DNA of 64,000 nucleotides from Ruminococcaceae bacterium UBA6353 (GTDB lineage Bacteria > Bacillota > Clostridia > Oscillospirales > Acutalibacteraceae). Each line of letters opens with the position of its first letter. Position 1 is the first letter of the stretch. The stretch spans positions 15,548 to 79,547 of the forward strand of contig DJRT01000011.1 of NCBI GenBank assembly GCA_002437905.1. Direction: 5' to 3'. Below the pieces are notes generated by a model, which was given only the letters and a program-made list of their open reading frames with translations, ran no database searches and was not told the origin of the DNA. A program made the position numbers and the translations under genes. Of this stretch, positions 18,241 through 25,644 are shown one piece after another.

Positions 18241-18255
18241 TTTAAGGAGGAAGCT

Positions 18256-18960
18256 ATGCGTAAACGATCTTCGTGGATCACCTATTTCAGTGTCGGTGAG
18301 CGTCTGCTATGGCTTGGGTCAGTCGGCGGAATTCTGGCGGCCTTTTTTCTGCTCGGCGGGCAGGGCATTTGGACAGTGGTGGCGTCTCTGCTGGGGGTCA
18401 CGGCGCTGATCTTCAATGCCAAGGGCAATCCGATCGGACAGGCGCTGATGATCGTGTTCAGTCTGTTTTATGGGTGGATTTCCTACACCTTTGCCTATTA
18501 CGGCGAGATGCTGACCTACCTTGGCATGTCCATGCCGATGGCGGTGCTGGCGCTGATCAGCTGGCTGCGCCACCCCCATGCCGGCCGGAAGAGCGAGGTG
18601 CAGGTGGCGCATGTGAGCCGGCGCGAATGTGGCTGGATGTGGGTGCTGACGATTGTGGTCACGGGCCTGTTTTATTTTCTGCTGAAGGCGCTGGGCACGG
18701 CCAATCTGCTGCCCAGCACCGTGTCGGTGACCATCAGCTTTCTGGCGGTGTATCTCACCTTCCGCCGCAGCCCCTACTATGCGGTGGCCTATGCGGCAAA
18801 TGATGTGGTGCTGATGGTGCTGTGGACGCTGGCAACCATTGAACAGCCGCAGTATCTTTCCGTGACCGTCTGCTTTGCGGCGTTTCTGGTGAACGATATT
18901 TACGGCTTTATCAATTGGCGGCGGATGGGCGCCCGGCAGGCGGCCGAGGCAGCAGAATAA
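18256..18960 (+). CDS. pnuC: PnuC-family nicotinamide riboside transporter
   Basis: A 234-residue membrane protein with seven or so spans, the usual PnuC length. FNAKGNPIGQALMIVFSLFYG and the late NDIYGFINWRRM region carry the family's conserved Asn/Trp residues. PnuC proteins take up nicotinamide riboside by facilitated diffusion, trapped by phosphorylation for NAD synthesis. TAAGGAGG lies 6 nt before the ATG. The gene stands alone between a regulated leader and a convergent terminator. Related PnuT/PnuX proteins move other vitamins, so the substrate is inferred. Confidence 0.88.
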   Translation: MRKRSSWITYFSVGERLLWLGSVGGILAAFFLLGGQGIWTVVASLLGVTALIFNAKGNPIGQALMIVFSLFYGWISYTFAYYGEMLTYLGMSMPMAVLALISWLRHPHAGRKSEVQVAHVSRRECGWMWVLTIVVTGLFYFLLKALGTANLLPSTVSVTISFLAVYLTFRRSPYYAVAYAANDVVLMVLWTLATIEQPQYLSVTVCFAAFLVNDIYGFINWRRMGARQAAEAAE

Positions 18961-18965
18961 AAGAT

Positions 18966-19014
18966 GACCGGCGGCGTGACACATCCTGCCTGTGTCACGC
19001 CGCTGGTCTGTTTT
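18966..19014. terminator. Bidirectional terminator
   Basis: An 18-bp stem (18966-18983 with 18991-19008) and a 7-nt loop, followed by a short T-rich run, lie between convergent pnuC and the EamA transporter. Confidence 0.8.
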
Positions 19015-19016
19015 GC

Positions 19017-19853
19017 TCATTGGGTATTCAGCAGCCACACGGCCGCGATACCGCACAGCAGCCCGACAGCCTGCAGCGGCCGCAGCTTTTCCCGGAACAG
19101 GAAGCGCCCGACCAGCCATACGGCAATGGCATTGGCGACCGACACCATCGGGAACAGCACCGAGGCCTTTTCGGTGGCAGCCAGGTACAGGACGATATAA
19201 TTGGCCGCCCCGTTCATCACGCCGCTGCACAGGCCGGCGCCGCTCAGCGCGAAGGGCGGGCGCGGCTTCTGCACGCCGTACATCCCCATGGACAGGGCAA
19301 GCACCGTGGCCAGCGCGGCCAGCATGAATTCTGTGCGGTACAGCCCCGGATAGGCCAGCTGATGGTATTTCTGGATCAGTGAGCACACGCCGTTTGCCGC
19401 AAGCGTGGCGAGGGCGTAGAGCGACCAGCGCAGGGACAGCCCGCCCTCCCGCCGGCCGCCCAGCAGGGCAATGGCTGCCAGCAGCAGCGCGATGCCGAAC
19501 CCTCCGCCGACGGTCAGACTCTCCTGCCATACCGCAATGCCGAACAGAAAGGGGATGATCAGGGAGAAGGAGGCGATAATGCTGGTCAGGGCGATTGGCC
19601 CGGTGGCCAGCGCCCGAAAGCCGGTGTGCATGGAGATGCACAGCGCTACGCCGTAGGCAAGGCCGAAGCCCCATGACGCCCAGTGGGCGTGCAGCCCGCG
19701 GATCAGGCCGGCCAGCAGAAAGACGGCTGCCCCGGCGATGGCCTTATTGGCGTTGAAAACCGCGGCATTTCCGCCGCGGCGGGCGTACAGCTTGCCAAGG
19801 GTGGACTGCCCGCAGGAGCAGAGCACATTGAGCAGGTACAGAACAGCGGTCAT
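19017..19853 (-). CDS. EamA/DMT family transporter
   Basis: A 278-residue protein with about ten hydrophobic spans arranged in two EamA halves, the drug/metabolite transporter architecture. The ATG at 19851-19853 overlaps the stop of the upstream 74-residue gene (ATGA), and GGAGGGAG precedes it; a longer upstream start is rejected for that reason. Coupling to the small upstream gene suggests they act together. It ends against the pnuC terminator. Substrate unknown. Confidence 0.82.
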   Translation of the reverse strand: MTAVLYLLNVLCSCGQSTLGKLYARRGGNAAVFNANKAIAGAAVFLLAGLIRGLHAHWASWGFGLAYGVALCISMHTGFRALATGPIALTSIIASFSLIIPFLFGIAVWQESLTVGGGFGIALLLAAIALLGGRREGGLSLRWSLYALATLAANGVCSLIQKYHQLAYPGLYRTEFMLAALATVLALSMGMYGVQKPRPPFALSGAGLCSGVMNGAANYIVLYLAATEKASVLFPMVSVANAIAVWLVGRFLFREKLRPLQAVGLLCGIAAVWLLNTQ

Positions 19854-20074
19854 AGTTTCGCTCCCTCCGATGGCAGCTGCCACACAGTCTCCAGTGCCTC
19901 CACGGCCGCGGCGGCTGGCAGCAGCTTTCCCTGTGGGTAGCGCCGGCGGATCTCCTCAGCGATCCGCCGGTAAGCCCGGGTGCCGGTGACCTGCTCATAC
20001 AGGGCCTGAAATACCTCGGCCGCCTTACAGTAGGGGGCAGCGGCATCGGTTGGTGAAATAATGCGTATAGCCAC
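19850..20074 (-). CDS. Small conserved-looking protein coupled to EamA transporter
   Basis: A 74-residue soluble protein that I do not recognise. It has a GTG start with AAAGGGCGGG upstream and reads MAIRIISPTDAAAPYCK, with a single Cys and mostly helical composition. Its stop overlaps the transporter start (ATGA), and both lie downstream of a divergent promoter pair shared with the AraC gene. The coding assignment rests on this architecture and good codon use; function unknown. Confidence 0.6.
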   Translation of the reverse strand: MAIRIISPTDAAAPYCKAAEVFQALYEQVTGTRAYRRIAEEIRRRYPQGKLLPAAAAVEALETVWQLPSEGAKL

Positions 20075-20120
20075 GGTTATCCCGCCCTTTCTTGGCTTTT
20101 TTCGTCCTCACGCAGTATAG

Positions 20121-20149
20121 AGTATAGAGCAAAGCGGGGCAGATGACCA
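20121..20149 (-). promoter_or_regulatory. Candidate promoter of the small gene/EamA operon
   Basis: On the minus strand TGGTCA (20144-20149) and TATACT (20121-20126) are 17 bp apart; a second TATACT repeats 7 bp downstream (20114-20119). Confidence 0.5.
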
Positions 20150-20201
20150 TATGATTTCCGACCGGATATTTGCGATTTTCATAACACGGAAAAACACAGA
20201 G

Positions 20202-20230
20202 TTGACAGAATAGCCGCCATACGATATGAT
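20202..20230 (+). promoter_or_regulatory. Sigma-A promoter of AraC regulator
   Basis: TTGACA (20202-20207) and TATGAT (20225-20230) are 17 bp apart. The expected transcript start is only about 12 nt before the ATG, giving a very short leader without a good ribosome-binding site. Confidence 0.8.
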
Positions 20231-20248
20231 TTTATCGGGTGATGGGAT

Positions 20249-21019
20249 ATGTTTTTCAACACAGCGGATTTTTCGGTGGATGCCATTGAGGCTTATAAGC
20301 TCAGCTGGACATCCCAGGATGCCGTATCGCCGCTGCGGCCATTCCATGCGCTTTCCCTGCGGGTGCGCGGCAATGCCCGCTTTATCCATGGGGAAACAGC
20401 GGTGGCGGTGCGCTCCGGGGATATTGTTTTTGTGCCGGCTTATTACCGCTACCGTTTGGTGGCCGGGCAGGAGGAGCTGTTTGTGCTGCACTTTTGCTCC
20501 GAGGCACCGCTGCCACAGCAGATTGTGCGGTTTTCGCCCACGGCACCGGAGCTTTACCGGCAGGCTTTTGAGGCCCTATGCACCCTCTTCCGGGAAAAGC
20601 CGGCGGGGTATGCACTGGAATGCCGGGCGCAATTTTACCGCATCGCGGCCGACCTGGAGCGGGACCACCGGGAGCAGGAGAGCGGCGGGAACGACCGGCT
20701 GCGCAAGGCGGTGGAGTATATCCACACGCACTTTACCGATACACAGCTTTCCGTCGGCGCCCTCGCGCGCTGTACCGGCGTCAGCGAGACCTATTTCCGC
20801 CAGCTGTTTGCTGCCCGCTTTGGGGAAACGCCGGTACAGTATATCCAGCGCCTGCGCCTGCAGTATGCGCTGGAGCTGCTGCGGTCGGGGTACTACACCG
20901 TGGCGCAGGCGGCGGACAAGAGCGGTTTTTCCTCGCCCTATTATTTCAGTGCCTTCGTCCGCCGGCATACCGGCCGGCCGCCAACGGCATTTGTCGGGGC
21001 TTTCTCGGCAGAAAAATAA
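20249..21019 (+). CDS. AraC family transcriptional regulator
   Basis: A 256-residue regulator with an N-terminal cupin-like sensing domain (about 1-130) and a C-terminal double helix-turn-helix domain (about 155-250). SVGALARCTGVSETYFRQLF is the first HTH and QAADKSGFSSPYYFSAFVRR the second, with the diagnostic FSAFVRRHTGRPP end. The cupin half suggests a sugar or small-molecule effector. It is divergent from the small gene/EamA operon, which may be its target, and ends at a convergent terminator. Confidence 0.9.
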   Translation: MFFNTADFSVDAIEAYKLSWTSQDAVSPLRPFHALSLRVRGNARFIHGETAVAVRSGDIVFVPAYYRYRLVAGQEELFVLHFCSEAPLPQQIVRFSPTAPELYRQAFEALCTLFREKPAGYALECRAQFYRIAADLERDHREQESGGNDRLRKAVEYIHTHFTDTQLSVGALARCTGVSETYFRQLFAARFGETPVQYIQRLRLQYALELLRSGYYTVAQAADKSGFSSPYYFSAFVRRHTGRPPTAFVGAFSAEK

Positions 21020-21023
21020 AAAG

Positions 21024-21058
21024 AAGGCCGGAGCAGCCAGCTGGCTGCTCCGGCCTTT
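21024..21058. terminator. Bidirectional terminator
   Basis: A 17-bp perfect stem (21024-21057) with A- and T-rich flanks lies between the convergent AraC and alcohol dehydrogenase genes. Confidence 0.88.
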
Positions 21059-21076
21059 TGCCGGTCTGTGCCGTGC

Positions 21077-22240
21077 TTACAGGGAAGCCTTCAGGATCTC
21101 CAGAATATCCTGCTCGGTCAGGGGCGCCCAGGCATGCTCCAGCCCCTCGTTGACGGCAATGTGGTGCGCCATTTCCGAGAGGCGGGAGTCGTCGATCCCC
21201 ACCTCGGTCAGGTGCATCGGCATGCCGAAGGAGGCGAACAGATCATACACCGCCTCAATGGTCTTATCGGCAATCTGCTGCGCCGGCAGTGCCGGGTCGA
21301 TGCCGAAAATGTGGGTGCCGAAGCTGACAAAGCGCTCGATCGTGCAGCTGCTGAGAATATGGCGCATCCAGCGCGGGGTCAGGATGGCCAGCCCCTCGCC
21401 GTGGGTAATGTCGTAATAGGCGCTCAAGGCGTGCTCCATGCCGTGGCACGGCCAGCCGGAATAGCTGTTGCCGATGGACAGGATGCCATTGCAGGCCAGT
21501 GAGCAATCCACCATAAATTCGCCGCGCGCTTCATAATTATCCGGCTGCTGCAGTGCGATGCGGGCATTGTGGATCAGGCTCTTGATGGCGGATTCACACA
21601 TGCCGTCGGTCAGCAGCGAGTGCTTTTCGCAGAAATACTGCTCCATGATGTGGTTGATGGCATCTGCGGCGCCGGCGGCCGTCTGCTTTTTGGATACAGA
21701 GAAGGTGTAGCGGGGATCCAGGATGGAGGCGACCGGGAACAGGTGCTCGTCCAGATACCCGACCTTATCGTTGGTCTCGGTGCGGGAGATGACGCAGCCG
21801 CTGTCGTATTCCGAACCGGTGGCGGCCAGGGTGAGGATATCCACCAGCGGCAGTGCCTTTTCGGCCTTGACCTGGTAGGTGATGAGATCCCACGGTTCCC
21901 CGTCGTACAGGGCGCCGGCACAGATGGCCTTGGAGCAGTCCAGTACGCTGCCGCCGCCGACAGCCAGCACGGCGTCGATGTGGTGCTCCTTGCACAGCCG
22001 GACGCCCTCCAGCACACTGGTGGTGTATTTGGGGTTCGGCTCGATGCCGGGCAGCTCATAGATCTCAAAGTCGGCCAGCAGCCGCTTGACCTCGTCATAC
22101 AGGCCAATCCTCTTGATGCTGCCGCCGCCGTAGGTGAGCAGGATACGGCTGCCGAGAGGGCGCAGCACGGCCGGCAGCTGCTGTACGCTGTCCTTGCCGA
22201 AGATCAGCTTTGTGGGGGTGTGATAGGTGAAGTTTTCCAT
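21077..22240 (-). CDS. Iron-containing alcohol dehydrogenase (butanol dehydrogenase-like)
   Basis: A 387-residue group III alcohol dehydrogenase, probably NAD(P)H-dependent and acting on short-chain aldehydes. LLTYGGGSIKRIGLYD and AVGGGSVLDCSKAIC are nucleotide-binding motifs. Metal ligands are expected in CHGMEHALSAYYDITHGEG, whose two His residues fit the family. The protein starts MENFTYHTPTKLIFG, typical of BdhA/YqhD-type enzymes. It is the second gene of an operon, 21 nt after a flavin reductase gene, behind a promoter with a MerR-type 19-bp spacer. A role in aldehyde or redox stress is inferred. Confidence 0.9.
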   Translation of the reverse strand: MENFTYHTPTKLIFGKDSVQQLPAVLRPLGSRILLTYGGGSIKRIGLYDEVKRLLADFEIYELPGIEPNPKYTTSVLEGVRLCKEHHIDAVLAVGGGSVLDCSKAICAGALYDGEPWDLITYQVKAEKALPLVDILTLAATGSEYDSGCVISRTETNDKVGYLDEHLFPVASILDPRYTFSVSKKQTAAGAADAINHIMEQYFCEKHSLLTDGMCESAIKSLIHNARIALQQPDNYEARGEFMVDCSLACNGILSIGNSYSGWPCHGMEHALSAYYDITHGEGLAILTPRWMRHILSSCTIERFVSFGTHIFGIDPALPAQQIADKTIEAVYDLFASFGMPMHLTEVGIDDSRLSEMAHHIAVNEGLEHAWAPLTEQDILEILKASL

Positions 22241-22261
22241 AGCAGTTTCCTCCCGTATGCC

Positions 22262-22822
22262 TTATTTCAGGGTCTTTCCGTCGTGGAAGGCGCGGCCGAC
22301 AGTCTCGCCGAGTACCACATAGGTATTGTTGAATGGATCAAAGGTCAGTGGGCGGGCCTTGGCCACATCCACCTGGCCGTTTTCGTTCAGTACGCGCTCA
22401 TCCACGCTGACTTTGACAATCTCGCCGACCATCCGGCAGCTTTCCGGATCATAGCTTTTCAGCCGGCACTCAACGGCGATCGGCAGCTCCTCAACCAGCG
22501 GGGCATCCACAAATTCCGAGTGCACAGCGTGGAAGCCGGCCTTGGCGAATTTATCCGGCTGCTGATTGCCGGAAACGATGCCGACATAGTCGCAGGCGGC
22601 CAGGTGTGCAGCGTCCGCCATGCTGACGGTAAAGGCCTTGCGCGCCAGAATGCTCTTGGTGGTCTTGTGTCCGGCACTGATGCACATGGTCAGCTCACTG
22701 CCGTCGCTGATGCCGCCCCAGGCGGCATTCATGGCGTCCGGCGTGCCGTTTTCGTCATAGGCGGCCAGGATAAACACCGGCTGCGGATAGGTGTACGGTT
22801 TTGCTCCAAAATTTTTTCTCAT
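22262..22822 (-). CDS. Flavin reductase family protein
   Basis: A 186-residue FMN-binding split-barrel protein related to flavin reductases and flavoredoxins. The motif NAAWGGISDGSELTMCIS near residues 30-47 and the SVDERVLNENGQVDVAK region are typical of the clostridial group. The ATG at 22822 has GGAGG 9 nt upstream and lies just downstream of a promoter, so a longer frame starting further upstream is rejected. It is the first gene of the operon with the iron alcohol dehydrogenase. It probably carries electrons by FMN; the acceptor is unknown. Confidence 0.87.
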   Translation of the reverse strand: MRKNFGAKPYTYPQPVFILAAYDENGTPDAMNAAWGGISDGSELTMCISAGHKTTKSILARKAFTVSMADAAHLAACDYVGIVSGNQQPDKFAKAGFHAVHSEFVDAPLVEELPIAVECRLKSYDPESCRMVGEIVKVSVDERVLNENGQVDVAKARPLTFDPFNNTYVVLGETVGRAFHDGKTLK

Positions 22823-22850
22823 AGCGCAATTCCTCCTTTGCTCTGTTTGT

Positions 22851-22881
22851 ATTATAGACCTTGGAGCTTGCTCTAAGTCAA
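22851..22881 (-). promoter_or_regulatory. MerR-type promoter with operator in a 19-bp spacer
   Basis: On the minus strand TTGACT (22876-22881) and TATAAT (22851-22856) are separated by 19 bp instead of 17. The spacer holds an imperfect dyad, CTTGGAGC (22860-22867), TT, GCTCTAAG (22870-22877). Overlong spacers filled by a dyad are the hallmark of promoters twisted open by MerR-family activators. Confidence 0.75.
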
Positions 22882-22963
22882 GAGTCCAAATGAAAACTTT
22901 TTGTGAATAGCATCGCCGGTGGGGAGTCGGGGCAATAGCCGGCGACGGCACGGTCCTTCGGCC

Positions 22964-22995
22964 AAAAAAGACCGCCTGCCGGCAGGCAGGCGGTC
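22964..22995 (-). terminator. Terminator of the acyltransferase gene
   Basis: GACCGCCTGCC pairs with GGCAGGCGGTC on the minus strand, then runs into six U's (22964-22969). It lies within the first copy of a 46-bp repeat. Confidence 0.85.
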
Positions 22996-23009
22996 GCATG
23001 GGCTATGAA
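22964..23009. repeat. 46-bp direct repeat, copy 1
   Basis: Identical over 46 bp to 24007-24052. It contains the whole terminator hairpin plus about 14 bp of flanking sequence (GCATGGGCTATGAA). Confidence 0.95.
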
Positions 23010-23024
23010 TAGGAAGCAATTGCC

Positions 23025-23891
23025 TCAAAGGGGAGGGTACTCCCGCAAGATGCCTTCACCAATTTGAATACGGCCGCCCTGCAGCAATCGTTGTTTAACT
23101 GCGCGTTGCAGAGAGGTTTCTGCTGGCAGCTCTGCCAGGGCAGTGCCCACAGGACAGTGGAAGAGATACCCAATCACCTCGTCGGTGCAGTCGGTGCCGT
23201 CGGTAATCGCACCGAACATTTTGCGGAAAGCGGCCAAATTCGAGTCAGGCCGGTAGAGGTCACGGATTTGGTTGCTCAGCAGCCAGGTTTTACAGCGGAA
23301 TTCATCCGGATCTATGCCGTAGATCTGCCGAATATACGGTCCTGCAGCTGTGAGGGAATCCCTGACTGCCGCTGGCTCCAACCGTCCCTCCGGCGGAATG
23401 TGTATATTGACGCAGCTGAAGGCGCTTTTCCGATCGCCATTGTGAAACTCATACTGTAAGCGGCCAAGCTCCACCAAACGCAGGTTGCTGAATTCGCTGC
23501 CCCATAGTACATTGGTGATGGTGAGGGCCTTGTGTGGCCAACCCATACCAAGCTGTTGCCGCACACGGAACCGATGGGTCTGTTGCTGTGCCGGATCGAC
23601 ATTGAAATGCACAAAGTTCTGAGAATGGGTTAAATAACCGCTGAGCAGCAGCAGATCGGCCGAAAGAGGCGGCATGACACAACCAAACAGCTCTTCTAAA
23701 GAACGGAGGTGCCAAAGTGCCGACTGTTGGGCGGATATAGGAGTAAATAGCCTGTCGGCGGCCGCCTGAAAAGCAGCGATGTATGCAGGAAAACGGTTGA
23801 TCTGCTGTTGGCTATCAATCAAAGCGGCCAAATAGGCGGTATCTTCAATGGTATAAAATGCGAGAGCCTCCCGTAACTGTTGCTCGGTCAT
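23025..23891 (-). CDS. GNAT-type acyltransferase domain protein (NAT_N/GNAT_C)
   Basis: A 288-residue protein resembling the Firmicute family with an N-terminal helical domain and a C-terminal GNAT-like domain. The stretch FRCKTWLLSNQIRDLYRP followed by SNLAAFRKMF corresponds to the family's characteristic Trp-Leu-Leu...Ser-Asn-Ile...Phe pattern, and NIHIPPEGRLEPAAV to the conserved HIP motif. AGGAGGC precedes the ATG and a consensus promoter lies upstream. It is flanked by two identical terminator-containing repeats, suggesting it was gained as a unit. Acceptor unknown. Confidence 0.72.
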   Translation of the reverse strand: MTEQQLREALAFYTIEDTAYLAALIDSQQQINRFPAYIAAFQAAADRLFTPISAQQSALWHLRSLEELFGCVMPPLSADLLLLSGYLTHSQNFVHFNVDPAQQQTHRFRVRQQLGMGWPHKALTITNVLWGSEFSNLRLVELGRLQYEFHNGDRKSAFSCVNIHIPPEGRLEPAAVRDSLTAAGPYIRQIYGIDPDEFRCKTWLLSNQIRDLYRPDSNLAAFRKMFGAITDGTDCTDEVIGYLFHCPVGTALAELPAETSLQRAVKQRLLQGGRIQIGEGILREYPPL

Positions 23892-23932
23892 ATATGTGCC
23901 TCCTTTTGTGTTCCTCCGTAGTATTCGTTTGC

Positions 23933-23961
23933 ATTATAGCAATCTGCCGCCTGCCCGGCAA
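23933..23961 (-). promoter_or_regulatory. Sigma-A promoter of the acyltransferase gene
   Basis: On the minus strand TTGCCG (23956-23961) and TATAAT (23933-23938) are 17 bp apart with an extended -10 TGC. Confidence 0.8.
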
Positions 23962-24006
23962 GCAACAAAACAACGACAACAGTACAATTCTCTACTGCTT
24001 TTTTTC

Positions 24007-24038
24007 AAAAAAGACCGCCTGCCGGCAGGCAGGCGGTC
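24007..24038 (-). terminator. Terminator of the small lipoprotein gene
   Basis: The same GACCGCCTGCC/GGCAGGCGGTC hairpin and six-U tail as at 22964-22995. Confidence 0.85.
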
Positions 24039-24052
24039 GCATGGGCTATGAA
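24007..24052. repeat. 46-bp direct repeat, copy 2
   Basis: Identical to 22964-23009, again placed just downstream of a minus-strand gene so that its hairpin can terminate transcription. Confidence 0.95.
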
Positions 24053-24068
24053 GCGGAGTAACTATATA

Positions 24069-24611
24069 TCAGTATTCGCTGATCGGGGTCATGTACAGGG
24101 CCTTTTCCGAATCCTTGCTGTTGACGATGATCAGCACATCCCAGTCATCCACGATGCTGTATACACCGTAATACTCGTTGTCCGGAAATACGGCATGCAC
24201 GGCATAGCCGGATTCCACGATCTCATAGGTGCCGGAAACGCTGCTCTCGCCGTCGATCAGCTGCACATGGCTATCGTCCGTGAAAACGAACTGCAGCTTT
24301 CCGCCGAAGGCCTCCAGGACGGCGTCCACATCCGCCTGCTCCATCTCGGTATCATCGAATATGCCGCCGGCAAGCTCCCAGCCGGTATCGGCCAGGCTGT
24401 CCAGCTGGATCGCCGAAAGGTCGGCCAGCGCCTTCGGAAAGACCGATTTTTCAGTATTGCTGTTGTTGCTGCTGTTGCCAGCGTTGCCGGCCGTGCCGGT
24501 GGGTGTGCTTTCGGTGTTGGTGTTGCCGCAGCCGGTCATCAGGCCGGCCATCATGGCAACCACGGCCACCATGGCAATGACAGTCAGGACGGTGCGCAAA
24601 AATCTTTTCAT
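24069..24611 (-). CDS. Small secreted lipoprotein, unknown function
   Basis: A 180-residue lipoprotein. The signal peptide MKRFLRTVLTVIAMVAVVAM ends in the lipobox MTGC, and a Ser/Asn/Thr-rich linker (about 32-55) leads to a compact beta-rich domain (about 60-180) with repeated Val/Asp motifs such as SSVSGTYEIVESGYAV, reminiscent of lipocalin-like or DUF4822-type extracellular domains, though I cannot name the family. The ATG at 24611 with AAGGAAG upstream is preferred over an earlier in-frame start that overlaps an inverted repeat. It ends at the second repeat/terminator copy. Confidence 0.75.
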   Translation of the reverse strand: MKRFLRTVLTVIAMVAVVAMMAGLMTGCGNTNTESTPTGTAGNAGNSSNNSNTEKSVFPKALADLSAIQLDSLADTGWELAGGIFDDTEMEQADVDAVLEAFGGKLQFVFTDDSHVQLIDGESSVSGTYEIVESGYAVHAVFPDNEYYGVYSIVDDWDVLIIVNSKDSEKALYMTPISEY

Positions 24612-24639
24612 TTTACTGCTTCCTTTCTGTAAAAGCTCC

Positions 24640-24681
24640 AACTGCCGCACAGGTCCGTGTCCTCAGTCCAGTGCGGCAGTT
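24640..24681. repeat. Inverted repeat between divergent lipoprotein and MerR genes
   Basis: AACTGCCGCAC (24640-24650) pairs perfectly with GTGCGGCAGTT (24671-24681) around a 20-nt loop. No T-run follows on either side. It sits in the lipoprotein leader and may be a regulatory hairpin or operator. Confidence 0.7.
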
Positions 24682-24689
24682 ATCCCCTC

Positions 24690-24718
24690 TTGACGCAAAG
24701 GCGTTTTGCGTCTATACT
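24690..24718 (+). promoter_or_regulatory. MerR gene promoter with dyad in spacer
   Basis: TTGACG (24690-24695) and TATACT (24713-24718) are 17 bp apart. GACGCAAA (24692-24699) and TTTGCGTC (24705-24712) form a dyad filling the spacer, a likely autoregulatory operator. A perfect 18-bp palindrome TCGTACATCAATGTACGA follows at 24729-24746. Confidence 0.7.
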
Positions 24719-24799
24719 GAAGTATATATCGTACATCAATGTACGAGTCAAGCCTTTTTTCAAAATTCGGCAAAAAATTTTTTCATGGGGAGAAAGTGC

Positions 24800-25600
24800 A
24801 TGGAAAAGCAGGAAAAAGAGCTGTTTCAGATCGGCGAGGTGACCAAAACGCTTGGCCTGACCAGGCGGATACTGCTGAACTACGAGGCGCTGGGGCTGCT
24901 GCAGCCGGCGTACAAAAATCCGGAAAGCGGCTTTCGCTACTATTCTGCCGAGAATGTGGTGCATATCCGGCTGATCCGGGTGCTGCAGGGGCTGGGGCTG
25001 TCGCTGCCGGAGATCCACCGGTATTTTGACGATGCGGCCCAGCTTTCGGAGCAGATCGACCGCCTGGTGCTGCTGCGCGACCAGCTTGATCGGTTCATCG
25101 CCCAGCTGCGGCTGCGTCAGCAGGCGGCACAGCCGGAGATCTGCCGGGTGGCGCTGCCGGGCTTCACCGCCCTGTGCCGGCCTTTCTGCGGCACGGATAC
25201 GGCTGCCAAGGCGGCCCAGCTGCGCACGGTGTATATTGAGGCAGTTAAGCACTATCGGCTGGATGTGGAAAACAAGATGTGTATGCAGATCCCAATCAGC
25301 ACGCCGCAGGAGGGGCTGTGCATTGTGCCGGTGGCGCCGGACAGCCGGGGCAGCGAGATCAAAAACATTCCGCCGGTGGCAACAGCCATTTGTTTGTACT
25401 ACCGCGGCGCCTACGAGAATTTTCCGCTGGTGCACGAACAGCTGCTGGCCTATGCCAGGGAGCACGATATGACCCCGCACGGCTATTTCCGGCATATCTA
25501 CATGGAGGGGCCGCCGACGCACGGAGAAAACAAGGAGGCCTATGTGACACAGGTTGCCCTGCCGATCAAGTTTGTTGAGCTGTCCACCGGAGCGGAGTAA
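24800..25600 (+). CDS. MerR family regulator with GyrI-like effector domain
   Basis: A 266-residue MerR-type regulator. The N-terminal winged HTH (about 8-78) reads FQIGEVTKTLGLTRRILLNYE and continues with the usual ESGFRYYSAENV. A coiled coil (about 85-120) links to a C-terminal GyrI/BmrR-like ligand domain (about 125-266) that usually binds hydrophobic cations. The ATG at 24800 after GGGGAG is chosen because a longer frame would start upstream of the promoter -10. It is autoregulated by inference from the dyads in its promoter. Its target genes are not evident. Confidence 0.88.
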   Translation: MEKQEKELFQIGEVTKTLGLTRRILLNYEALGLLQPAYKNPESGFRYYSAENVVHIRLIRVLQGLGLSLPEIHRYFDDAAQLSEQIDRLVLLRDQLDRFIAQLRLRQQAAQPEICRVALPGFTALCRPFCGTDTAAKAAQLRTVYIEAVKHYRLDVENKMCMQIPISTPQEGLCIVPVAPDSRGSEIKNIPPVATAICLYYRGAYENFPLVHEQLLAYAREHDMTPHGYFRHIYMEGPPTHGENKEAYVTQVALPIKFVELSTGAE

Positions 25601-25607
25601 ATGCACC

Positions 25608-25638
25608 CCGCCCCGGCCGCTATATGCGGCCGGGGCGG
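25608..25638. other. GC-rich hairpin between convergent genes
   Basis: CCGCCCCGGCCGC (25608-25620) and its complement (25626-25638) form a 13-bp stem with a 5-nt loop but no T-run, so it is at best a Rho-type or processed terminator. Confidence 0.55.
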
Positions 25639-25644
25639 AGAGAT

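Noticed and set aside
24640..24681. Inverted repeat as a terminator
   Set aside because: The loop is long (20 nt) and no U-run follows in either direction.
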